Shown here in pieces: positions 6,833-12,390 of a stretch of DNA of 22,613 nucleotides. Source of the DNA: a virus; the IMG/VR virus record IMGVR_UViG_3300021335_000099, positions 1 through 22,613 of that record. The stretch is one strand, 5' to 3'. The notes under the pieces were generated by a model, which saw only the letters and a program-made list of their open reading frames with translations, searched no databases and was not told the origin of the DNA. The translations under genes and the position numbers were made by a program. Position 1 is the first letter of the stretch; the number at the start of each line of letters is the position of its first letter.

Positions 6833-7803
6833 CACTTGTATTTCACCTTGTGAATGTCGCCTCGCCACTCATATTCGCCCGGCTTGTGGACCTTGACGAA
6901 CTCAGGGGTCAGTAAGAAGTTATCACGAATGTGAGCGACGACGAAACCGCTCGTCCAGTTTTTCGGTCCATCATATGCGTAGTCAAACGTCGGTTGGTTA
7001 GGGTCTGCCATCGTGCCGCACTGCACTCCGTATCGGTGTCCCGTATAATCAGTCCACGATTTACACTCCATCTGATGTGTGTGCCCCGTGATGATGTGCG
7101 TGCCAGACTTCAGGGTCGAGTTGTAGCCTGCATGAACGCCACTGCTCACTGGAATGTGCTTAATGACGATAGGCCGCTCCGCTCCCTCCACCCAAAGACT
7201 GACGCAGAACTTCCAAGCGGCAAAGTGATCCTTGAGGGTAAAGCCCTGCACCCCTTTGAACTGAGGCAAAAGGTCCGCCAGCCTCATATCAAACCGCGCA
7301 TCGTGGTTGCCCATCGTCCAGAACCTGTCTGCACTAGGCGCTGCCTTCTCAATCTCAGTCAGACGCTGCCGCACTGCGTTCAACTCTTCCTCGACAGTTG
7401 GCCTCGCCTCCCACCCCAAGGGAGCGTGTCTGCTAATGCTGGAGCCATCCAGAAGGTCGCCGTTCATCACGATTACGTCTGGCTGTAGTTTCTTGGCTAG
7501 TTCCACAAAGGCTAGGTGCGCTGTGGTGACACTATTGATCTCATAATGCGCGTCAGAGCCGATAAGTAAACAAAGGTCTTTATCTACCGTGATGGACTGC
7601 CTAATGCTAGGTCGGGGCTTACCGCTGCGGTCCAAATGTGCTGGGACATGCAGGGATCTTCCTAAAACACTCTCCACGTTTCTTCGCTGGTTGAAGACGT
7701 TCCTCACGTCAACCTTGTACTTTGCAGCCATCGCTGAAGCACCGAGTTGTTCAAACTCGTAAGCGAAGACCTCTGAATCAGCCGGTAGTTTCCTTCGAGC
7801 CAT
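6832..7803 (-). CDS. HTH-containing calcineurin-like metallophosphoesterase
   Basis: About 323 residues from ATG 7803 (GGGGG just upstream); earlier ATGs at 7821 and 7842 would extend into the preceding gene. Residues about 10-45 (FEQLGASAMAAKYKVDVRNV) form an HTH-like segment. The rest carries all metallophosphoesterase signatures: IGSDAHYE, MNGDLLDG, TMGNHDAR, VIKHIPV and TGHTHQ. It should bind two metal ions and hydrolyse phosphoesters, with nucleic acid or nucleotides as plausible substrates given the HTH. It follows the NinG-like gene and is coupled to the next gene by TGATG. Confidence 0.88.
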   Translation of the reverse strand: MARRKLPADSEVFAYEFEQLGASAMAAKYKVDVRNVFNQRRNVESVLGRSLHVPAHLDRSGKPRPSIRQSITVDKDLCLLIGSDAHYEINSVTTAHLAFVELAKKLQPDVIVMNGDLLDGSSISRHAPLGWEARPTVEEELNAVRQRLTEIEKAAPSADRFWTMGNHDARFDMRLADLLPQFKGVQGFTLKDHFAAWKFCVSLWVEGAERPIVIKHIPVSSGVHAGYNSTLKSGTHIITGHTHQMECKSWTDYTGHRYGVQCGTMADPNQPTFDYAYDGPKNWTSGFVVAHIRDNFLLTPEFVKVHKPGEYEWRGDIHKVKYK

Positions 7804-7960
7804 AACGCCCCCGTCGAGCATATGAGTTGCAGACGTGGGCAAAAACCAACGCCTTTAGCTTTTCATCAGACTCTTTTTTTTGCTCTAATTCCCACACTTG
7901 TTTCGCTGCTGCGTCCATCGCTTTCACCATATCTGACGCGACAGCCCTTGGCGATCTCAT
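7778..7960 (-). CDS. Hypothetical small helical protein (60 aa)
   Basis: Starts at ATG 7960, overlapping the NinG-like stop by ATGA, and ends inside the start of the phosphoesterase gene. It is almost wholly helical (VASDMVKAMDAAAKQVWELE, then DEKLKALVFAHVCNSYARRG). No known domain is recognised. Support comes from coupling on both sides and sensible composition. It may be a small partner of the neighbouring nuclease or phosphoesterase (inference). Confidence 0.65.
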   Translation of the reverse strand: MRSPRAVASDMVKAMDAAAKQVWELEQKKESDEKLKALVFAHVCNSYARRGRYGSKETTG

Positions 7961-8385
7961 CTGCGCTCACCCACTCGACGCTCATGTGCTTTTATCTGTT
8001 CTTCCCAGTCGGCAATCATGTCGCGGTAGTCCGCTGTATAGAACTTCACGGGGTCTTTCTTGGTCGCCAGCATTCGTTCAACTGCGTCTTTGCCATACCA
8101 GTCGATCATCCATATCGTGTATTGAGCCTCTGCGCTGCCATGCTTCATACCAAAGCCATTACAGCCCCGGCACTGGGCATGCACATTCTGCTCCTCTAGC
8201 GCCCACCTTGATGATGAGCCTTTGGGGATAAAGTGCCCACCGTCCATATTCTTGTAGTGGTCTAATCGGCCACAGGACACGCACTTGCAGTAGCCGTTGT
8301 CATCAGCCTCGCTGATTCTGGCAAGTTTCTGCAACGTCTTCAATGCCTTAGAGCGAAGTGTTGCCGACGTAGGTTTCTTCGCCAT
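7957..8385 (-). CDS. ninG: NinG/Rap-like HNH-type recombination endonuclease
   Basis: 142 residues. The signature is a zinc knuckle CKCVSCGRLDHYKNMDGGHFI followed by the HNH-like core SRWALEEQNVHAQCRGCNGF and KHGSAEAQYTIWMIDWYGKDA. This matches the lambda NinG (Rap, PF05766) family, which cuts branched DNA and stimulates phage recombination. The basic N-terminus (KKPTSATLRSKALKTLQ) fits DNA binding. It starts at ATG 8385 as TAATG with the upstream gene. The presence of an ERF annealing protein in the rightward operon supports a recombination role. Confidence 0.9.
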   Translation of the reverse strand: MAKKPTSATLRSKALKTLQKLARISEADDNGYCKCVSCGRLDHYKNMDGGHFIPKGSSSRWALEEQNVHAQCRGCNGFGMKHGSAEAQYTIWMIDWYGKDAVERMLATKKDPVKFYTADYRDMIADWEEQIKAHERRVGERR

Positions 8386-8702
8386 TATACTACTCTACGC
8401 AGGTTAGCCTGCTTTGTTCGTTCAGCATCAAACGCCAGTTGCCCAAGCATTATCTTCTTCTTGAGTGTCTCAGCCTTCAGGCTGGCTTGCTGGACTGTTC
8501 GATAGTGGTTGGCCCACTCTCCACTTGATCTTGTTTCTGTTTGAGCCTTAGCAGCGCTTGCCCCTGCATCCATGTGCGCCTTCTGGCTGCTAGCTTCAAA
8601 GCTCTTAAAATTGGTCTCTGCTTCAATTGCTTCCCGACTCGCCCCCTCCCACTCGTTTATACGTTGGCTCAACCTATCTAAGATTTGATCCATTCTATCC
8701 AT
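8385..8702 (-). CDS. Coiled-coil phage protein
   Basis: About 105 residues from ATG 8702, which has GAGGGAG six bases upstream (a GTG one codon earlier is possible). It is predicted entirely helical: MDQILDRLSQRINEWEGASR, then a central EAETNFKSFEASSQKAHMDA and a C-terminal QASLKAETLKKKIMLGQLAF. This resembles the widespread small phage coiled-coil proteins encoded near recombination genes whose function is unknown. It couples to the NinG-like gene by TAATG. Confidence 0.72.
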   Translation of the reverse strand: MDRMDQILDRLSQRINEWEGASREAIEAETNFKSFEASSQKAHMDAGASAAKAQTETRSSGEWANHYRTVQQASLKAETLKKKIMLGQLAFDAERTKQANLRRVV

Positions 8703-8761
8703 CACTCACTCCCTCTTTGTTTTAGACACAGATGACATTTAGTAGGGGTTTGGTGGCCCAT
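8702..8761 (-). CDS. Possible 19-residue leader/mini-gene with a CxxC motif
   Basis: ATG at 8761 to TGA at 8704-8702 encodes MGHQTPTKCHLCLKQRGSE. Its stop overlaps the ATG of the coiled-coil gene as TGATG, the same coupling used by proven neighbours. The CHLC pair suggests a tiny zinc knuckle or a regulatory leader peptide. The SD is weak and the length is short, so this may be chance. Confidence 0.28.
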   Translation of the reverse strand: MGHQTPTKCHLCLKQRGSE

Positions 8762-9134
8762 ACTTGATCTGTCTCTATCGTTAGGCTGTATTTCCACTCA
8801 ACCAATTTCTGCGCTGGCTCAGACGCTGCCCACCTCTCTGCCCATATATAAAACGGGGGAGAGGGTTTTTGCCACCTTTAACGAGTGTTCCATTTGGCGC
8901 TCCCTACTACAGCGCCCAGCTTCAAACAAATTGTCTCTTGGTCGTTCTGCTCAACGGGTCAACCACCCGTACCCTTCCGGGCCTCTGCCACCGAAGTGGA
9001 GCATCCTTTTGCTAAATTAACCCCCGCCTATCGACCACTCGGACGGGAACGAGCTAACAGGCAGGAAAGTGCCTTGGTCTGAGAAATGGGCCAGCCCCCA
9101 AAGCGTGGGGGAGGGGGTGTCTGGGGACTGACCG
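8762..9134. other. About 370 bp without a recognisable gene, rich in perfect hairpins (candidate structured RNA)
   Basis: Between the Cro-like gene and the coiled-coil gene I see no convincing protein. Instead there are exact inverted repeats: GGCGCT/AGCGCC (8896-8916), ACGGGT/ACCCGT (8954-8970), CCAC/GTGG (8988-8999), AGGCA/TGCCT (9059-9074) and CCCCCA/TGGGGG (9095-9111). TGCT (8948-8951) and AGCA (9000-9003) can close a multibranch loop around two of them. On the minus strand the 8988-8999 hairpin has a UUCG loop closed by C-G, an extra-stable tetraloop, which favours a minus-strand RNA lying in the leftward transcript after the Cro-like gene. No known RNA family is recognised. Confidence 0.5.
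8833..8870 (+). terminator. Possible intrinsic terminator on the plus strand
   Basis: CCTCTC (8833-8838) pairs with GAGAGG (8859-8864), an inner CCC pairs with GGG, and TTTTT follows at 8866-8870. On the plus strand this is terminator-like; on the minus strand there is no T-run. No plus-strand gene ends near here, so it would stop antisense or read-through transcription entering the hairpin-rich region. Confidence 0.33.
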
Positions 9135-9332
9135 CTAATCGTAGAAAACATCAGGTCGCAATTCTTCACGTCGAACCTCACCCCCTGTCAACTTCTCCAA
9201 TTTTACCACATGGATCGCAGGAACCCTGCTTTTCCATTTTTGAATGTGCTGACCAGTTACTCCACACTGTCGGGCGATCTCAGCCTTTGACCCGACAATC
9301 TCGACGACTTTTTTGAATGCTTCTGTTTCCAT
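9135..9332 (-). CDS. Cro/YdaS-like HTH regulator
   Basis: 65 residues from ATG 9332. The pattern FKKVVEIVGSKAEIARQCG-VTGQHIQKWKS is a Cro-type helix-turn-helix, and RVPAIHVVKLEKLTGGEV with ELRPD near the end is the hallmark of YdaS/Cro proteins of phages. It would bind operators as a dimer. The open frame extends upstream to 9428 but crosses the promoter, so the ATG at 9332 is chosen. A minus-strand promoter would begin transcription at or next to this ATG, implying a leaderless or near-leaderless message. It is divergent from the recombination operon and likely controls it. Confidence 0.85.
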   Translation of the reverse strand: METEAFKKVVEIVGSKAEIARQCGVTGQHIQKWKSRVPAIHVVKLEKLTGGEVRREELRPDVFYD

Positions 9333-9339
9333 CCAGACC

Positions 9340-9367
9340 ACAATACAGACACACTCATAGTTTGCAA
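9340..9367 (-). promoter_or_regulatory. Promoter of the Cro-like gene (apparently leaderless)
   Basis: On the minus strand TTGCAA (9367-9362), a 16-base spacer and TATTGT (9345-9340) form a good sigma70 promoter. Only seven bases separate the -10 from the ATG at 9332, so transcription should start at about the A of the start codon. No SD is present, consistent with a leaderless mRNA, as known for lambda cI made from PRM. Confidence 0.5.
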
Positions 9368-9387
9368 GAAATAAATACAAAAAAGGT

Positions 9388-9415
9388 TTGCATCGGTAAA
9401 CCGTGGGTGTATTAT
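9388..9415 (+). promoter_or_regulatory. Rightward early promoter P2 with operator-like inverted repeat
   Basis: -35 TTGCAT (9388-9393), 16-base spacer, -10 TATTAT (9410-9415). TAAACC-GTG-GGTGTA (9397-9411) is an inverted repeat (five of six pairs) in the spacer. An extra GGTTTG half-site lies at 9385-9390. It matches promoter P1 at 22 of 28 positions. The -10 covers an in-frame ATG at 9414, so that ATG cannot be the start of the following gene. Confidence 0.68.
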
Positions 9416-9440
9416 GAGCGAACAACAAAGAGGAACCAGA

Positions 9441-9866
9441 ATGTTTGTACCTGATAGATCAATTGAATCTGATATGCGATGGCAAGCAATGTGGGGTGAC
9501 GCTCCCCTCTGCACTAAGTGTGACGGAGAACTGCGCGATCTTAATGACGATGGACACAAATGTCTCGTCTGCCCAGTCTGCGATCTTGGCGAACCCAAAA
9601 ACAACGACGTTCTGTTTAACCTTCACTTCTACGGTATGACCGAGTGCCAGTCGTTTGAGAACGGCATCGTGGAACACTCCCGCTCTGAGATGTTTGACCT
9701 CCAAGTGTGGTGGGAACAGAACCTGCACTGGAAGCTGTCGAAGATTGTCAACGGCATACATGAGATTGCTGATGTGCGTGATGGCAACCTTGCTGGTCAG
9801 TATTTTATCTGGTGGCGTGGCAATCAGATCGGCTGCTTGACGGAGGTTACCCATGGGGCGCGTTAA
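9441..9866 (+). CDS. Zinc-ribbon protein, first gene of the rightward operon
   Basis: About 141 residues from ATG 9441, with AGAGG seven bases upstream; the ATG at 9414 lies inside the -10 and is rejected. A zinc ribbon is clear: CTKCDGEL, then CLVCPVC about 17 residues later. The remainder is tryptophan-rich (LQVWWEQNLHWKLSKIVNGI, QYFIWWRGNQIG) and probably folded. There is no family name I can give. As the first gene under P2 it may be an early regulator or host-takeover protein (inference). Confidence 0.72.
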   Translation: MFVPDRSIESDMRWQAMWGDAPLCTKCDGELRDLNDDGHKCLVCPVCDLGEPKNNDVLFNLHFYGMTECQSFENGIVEHSRSEMFDLQVWWEQNLHWKLSKIVNGIHEIADVRDGNLAGQYFIWWRGNQIGCLTEVTHGAR

Positions 9867-10044
9867 ATCTGAAATGTTTGAAGAATACTTGGGGCCAGAC
9901 GATGAACTGGTCGCCAAACCAATCTCGCAAGTGGTGGACAACATCCGTTACTGCGATTTACCAAGTAACTCGGTCGAACGATTCGAGTACCTAAGCAACC
10001 AACTGAAGGAATTGATGAATGGCATCAGAACAAACACTGATTGA
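9853..10044 (+). CDS. Hypothetical acidic helical protein (63 aa)
   Basis: ATG at 9853 with an excellent SD (GGAGG six bases upstream), overlapping the preceding gene by 14 bases and the ERF gene by 26. The sequence runs MGRVKSEMFEEYLGPDDELV to VERFEYLSNQLKELMNG and is mostly helical. No domain is recognised. Its place directly before the ERF gene suggests a role with recombination or replication. Confidence 0.68.
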   Translation: MGRVKSEMFEEYLGPDDELVAKPISQVVDNIRYCDLPSNSVERFEYLSNQLKELMNGIRTNTD

Positions 10045-10651
10045 AGCCTTGGTAAAGGCTCAGTCACAAATGTCCCATGCGGCATTTGACCAAACCAACC
10101 CACACTTTAAGAGCAAGTTTGCCTCGCTCAAAAGTGTGATCGACGCGGTTAAACCAGCACTGAATGCGAACGGAATAGCGTACGTCCAGAAGTCTGCACC
10201 AATGGATCACGGCATCGCAGTCGAGACTGTTTTCTACGGACATGGCGACAGCCTATCGACTGGCCCTGTGCCTGTACCAATAGACCGAGAGAACGCGCAA
10301 GGCTTTGGGTCTGCTTTGACCTACGCCAAACGCTACTCGCTCGCTATGGCTTGTGGGATAGCCGCAGACGAGGATGACGATGGTAACGCAGCAGCCAAAG
10401 CACCACCAAAGAAGCGGGGGCAGTCTGTAATTGAGACCGTTATGCAAGAGTCAGGCATTAAGGTTGATGAAAAGAAGCGCGACCAGTATGCGACAGCCCT
10501 AGTCAACTCTGTGCAACAAGCAGACGAAGCAGGCATTAACGAACTAATCGAAGAACTGAACGGTGATAACGAGATGAAAATAGCTGTCTGGCGCGAACTG
10601 CCAAGCGGCGTCCGCACATCAATAACGAAAATGAGAGGTGAGAAACAGTGA
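10019..10651 (+). CDS. erf: ERF-family single-strand annealing protein
   Basis: 210 residues. The ERF core (PF04404) is plain: QTLIEALVKAQSQM, NPHFKSKFASLKSVIDAVKP, LNANGIAYVQKS, and GSALTYAKRYSLAMACGIAADEDDDGN. ERF proteins coat single-stranded DNA and anneal complementary strands in phage recombination and circularisation. The C-terminal 70 residues are helical and charged and may contact partner proteins. The ATG at 10019 follows AAGGA. It overlaps the next gene by GTGA. The SSB-like gene two steps downstream and the NinG-like gene are natural partners. Confidence 0.95.
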   Translation: MASEQTLIEALVKAQSQMSHAAFDQTNPHFKSKFASLKSVIDAVKPALNANGIAYVQKSAPMDHGIAVETVFYGHGDSLSTGPVPVPIDRENAQGFGSALTYAKRYSLAMACGIAADEDDDGNAAAKAPPKKRGQSVIETVMQESGIKVDEKKRDQYATALVNSVQQADEAGINELIEELNGDNEMKIAVWRELPSGVRTSITKMRGEKQ

Positions 10652-11049
10652 AACCTAAAAGAGGATTTGCAAGGGACATTTACGAAATTGTGCAGGCTGA
10701 TGGACCTTTGGCCTATAACGGCATCCATGCGCGTCTGCGCAAACGCAAGGTACGAATGTCGAAGGATCAGGTGAAGCGTTGCTTGATTAACATGCAACAG
10801 CGTCAACAGTTGGTCAGGTCAGACCAGAACTACAACAAGTTCGTGGTCGTTGCGAACATAAAAGCGCCAGAACGCGCAGAAATGCCTGACCCTATACAAT
10901 CACCCTCCCTCGTGGAGAAAACGCCTGAGAGCGTCGAAATAACGCCCACAGAGGGCTTAACCCGTCTTGATTCCAGCACGATCACACTGGTCGCAATAAT
11001 CGCGTCAGGAACAGCCGCACTCACCAACATTATTTTGAGGTTCGTATGA
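10648..11049 (+). CDS. Predicted winged-helix protein with C-terminal membrane helix
   Basis: 133 residues from GTG 10648 (GTGA overlap with ERF). Residues 1-70 look like a winged helix (ARDIYEIVQADGPLAYNGI, RMSKDQVKRCLINMQQRQQL, NYNKFVVVAN). A proline-rich linker of about 35 residues (APERAEMPDPIQSP) leads to a hydrophobic C-terminus (TITLVAIIASGTAALTNIIL) consistent with one membrane span. A DNA-binding domain tethered to the membrane is unusual in a phage recombination operon. No named family is recognised. Confidence 0.65.
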   Translation: MKPKRGFARDIYEIVQADGPLAYNGIHARLRKRKVRMSKDQVKRCLINMQQRQQLVRSDQNYNKFVVVANIKAPERAEMPDPIQSPSLVEKTPESVEITPTEGLTRLDSSTITLVAIIASGTAALTNIILRFV

Positions 11050-11324
11050 CAGAGAAAGTATTCGCCAAAGGTCTTTACGTTAAAGCGCCAAGCGAGAAAG
11101 CGCCGGAGTTTGTTAAGTTTGGCATGAGCATCAAGCGGCAAGAAGTCATGGACTGGTTGCAAGGTATGCCAGACGAATGGATCAACTTGCAGGTCAAGGA
11201 GGCGAAATCTGGCAAGTGGTACGCGGAAGTCGATACGTGGAAGCCTGATGCGAGTAAAGCTCGTGTTGCTTACACACCACCGTCTCCACCACAGGACGAC
11301 TACGAAGACGACATACCATTCTGA
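11046..11324 (+). CDS. Phage ssDNA-binding-like protein with SSB-type C-terminal tip
   Basis: 92 residues. The compact N-terminal domain (KVFAKGLYVKAPSEKAPEFV, KFGMSIKRQEVMDWLQ, WINLQVKEAKSGKWYAEVDT) resembles a small phage family that I know as accessory/ssDNA-binding candidates. A proline linker (YTPPSPP) follows, then an acidic tip QDDYEDDIPF, almost identical to the DDDIPF end by which bacterial SSB recruits its partners. The ATG at 11046 has GAGG five bases upstream. With ERF nearby, a role as phage SSB is the best reading, though an SSB mimic is possible. Confidence 0.75.
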   Translation: MTEKVFAKGLYVKAPSEKAPEFVKFGMSIKRQEVMDWLQGMPDEWINLQVKEAKSGKWYAEVDTWKPDASKARVAYTPPSPPQDDYEDDIPF

Positions 11325-11503
11325 TACCATTGCTGGGCGGGTGATTCTGGGCAGGCGAGCGGCAGCGTCAGCCTCCCCTCTGGGGTACGAGAAAAAGACC
11401 ATTTGCCTTGTGGCCCGTTTTCATTCACACATGAAAGTGGTTGACTGCCGCACTTCACAGGATATTTGGGAAGCTGAAATATCCTATCAATCAAGGGGGA
11501 TCT
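11325..11503 (+). promoter_or_regulatory. Intergenic control region with two perfect inverted repeats
   Basis: This 179-bp gap interrupts an otherwise packed operon and holds no convincing gene. TTTCAT-N6-ATGAAA lies at 11419-11436. AGGATATTT-N9-AAATATCCT, a nine-base perfect arm, lies at 11459-11485. TTGACT (11441-11446) with TATTTG (11463-11468, 16-base spacer) could be a promoter whose -10 falls inside the second repeat. GGGGGA then precedes the ATG at 11504. A regulated internal promoter, or an mRNA hairpin controlling the next gene, are the two readings. Confidence 0.5.
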
Positions 11504-11968
11504 ATGGACAAGAATGAATTTACAGCACTTTACGATCAGTGGTTCGCGCTGCACCCGTTTAAGAAGCGGGACTGGGTGGAACTAGGCAAGGTGCATTATC
11601 AAGCCTTTGGGAAAGAGAGCGTGGCGCTGATGACCGAAGCATTGGGTCAACTAACTGAGGAGCTTGACCGCTTCCCATTACCCAAAGACATAAGGTCAAA
11701 GCTTAACAAACTGTCTAGCAGTAAGACTGAGGGTGGTCAGACGAAAAGCAACGTAACGTCTGAGAGCGAGCAGATAGCCACTAGACTGCTGGAACACCGG
11801 CATGGCGTGCATTACAACGGCAAGGTCGTAAAACGCCCTGAGAACGTCCCTGCGTGGATTGAGCAGCTTGTTGAGAGGGTGGACAATGAACTAGGCGTTC
11901 AGTACCCGCTCACAGCGAAGCTGGGCACTCTTGGGTTTATGGTTGTGCAGACGGAGGGCAGGCGATGA
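11504..11968 (+). CDS. Hypothetical protein, possibly replication-related
   Basis: 154 residues from ATG 11504 (GGGGGA four bases upstream); the larger open frame from 11441 lacks an RBS and crosses the inverted repeat. The N-terminal part (FTALYDQWFALHPFKKRDWVELGKVHYQAF) and LTEELDRFPLPKDIRSKLNK suggest a small helical domain, followed by a polar linker and a second domain (ATRLLEHRHGVHYNGKVVKR to LGVQYPLTAKLGTLGFMVV). This position in early operons is often a replication initiator or helicase-loader partner, but I see no diagnostic motif. Confidence 0.7.
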   Translation: MDKNEFTALYDQWFALHPFKKRDWVELGKVHYQAFGKESVALMTEALGQLTEELDRFPLPKDIRSKLNKLSSSKTEGGQTKSNVTSESEQIATRLLEHRHGVHYNGKVVKRPENVPAWIEQLVERVDNELGVQYPLTAKLGTLGFMVVQTEGRR

Positions 11969-12156
11969 ATGATGCTGTCAAGAAATTTCTTGAAGAAGGC
12001 GGGAAGATCCAGCAGCTTGATTCTGGGATCAAGAGAGACTTGAATGTCTGCATGAACTGTAAGAACTTGTTTCCAAGTGCAGAAATGACCAAGGGGAGTC
12101 AGCGACGATGCAAGAAGTGCCATCAGAAACACACGAAGTTCAAGACAAGCCGGTAG
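11965..12156 (+). CDS. Small zinc-ribbon protein
   Basis: 63 residues. Two CxxC pairs, CMNCKNLF and CKKC, are separated by about 19 residues and form a clear zinc ribbon; the tail is basic (HQKHTKFKTSR). A helix (NDAVKKFLEEGGKIQQLD) precedes it. SD GGAGGG lies six bases before the ATG, which overlaps the previous gene by ATGA. It probably binds nucleic acid or an RNA polymerase component (inference). Confidence 0.75.
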   Translation: MNDAVKKFLEEGGKIQQLDSGIKRDLNVCMNCKNLFPSAEMTKGSQRRCKKCHQKHTKFKTSR

Positions 12157-12389
12157 ATATTTTCTATCAGGCAGTCTTAGCACAAGAACGGCTGCGAGAG
12201 TCATATCTTGCCTATAGGCTAGCGCAGATCAGCGCACCCTTCTCAGAGTCTACGAAAAGGCAGATATGGGAATGGCAAAAACTAGGCCATTCAACTAGAT
12301 GGATCTCAGAAGAGCTGGGGGTCACACGCTACAAGGTTCGCGCCCTAGTCAACCGACAAGGCTGGCCCTCCCCCACCAATCTAGCCTAG
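12108..12389 (+). CDS. Small HTH protein, last gene of the rightward operon
   Basis: 93 residues. The C-terminal third, TRWISEELGVTRYKVRALVNRQGW, is a helix-turn-helix; the N-terminal two thirds are helical (AVLAQERLRESYLAYRLAQ). GGGGAG lies nine bases before the ATG at 12108, giving a 49-base overlap with the zinc-ribbon gene in another frame; no better in-frame start is evident. Position at the end of the early operon fits a regulator of late genes, but no antiterminator or sigma-like motif is visible. Confidence 0.65.
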   Translation: MQEVPSETHEVQDKPVDIFYQAVLAQERLRESYLAYRLAQISAPFSESTKRQIWEWQKLGHSTRWISEELGVTRYKVRALVNRQGWPSPTNLA

Positions 12390-12390
12390 T

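Noticed and set aside
9001-9060. tRNA-Ser/Leu-like D-arm (CCGAGTGGTCGATAGGC on the minus strand)
   Set aside because: No matching acceptor stem, anticodon arm or TTCRA T-loop at the right spacing could be found.
9095-9111. CCCCCA/TGGGGG hairpin as terminator of the Cro-like gene
   Set aside because: No T-run follows on the minus strand; kept only as part of the structured region.
8885-9316. Two plus-strand open frames (65 and 76 residues) across the hairpin-rich region
   Set aside because: Composition is not protein-like, there is no convincing SD, and one is antisense to the Cro-like gene.
9414-9440. ATG at 9414 as the start of the zinc-ribbon gene
   Set aside because: It lies inside the -10 hexamer (9410-9415) and would not be in the mRNA; ATG 9441 has AGAGG at the right spacing.
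10333-10806. Minus-strand open frame of 157 residues opposite the ERF gene
   Set aside because: Serine-rich shadow of a clear ERF gene, no SD and no neighbours on that strand.
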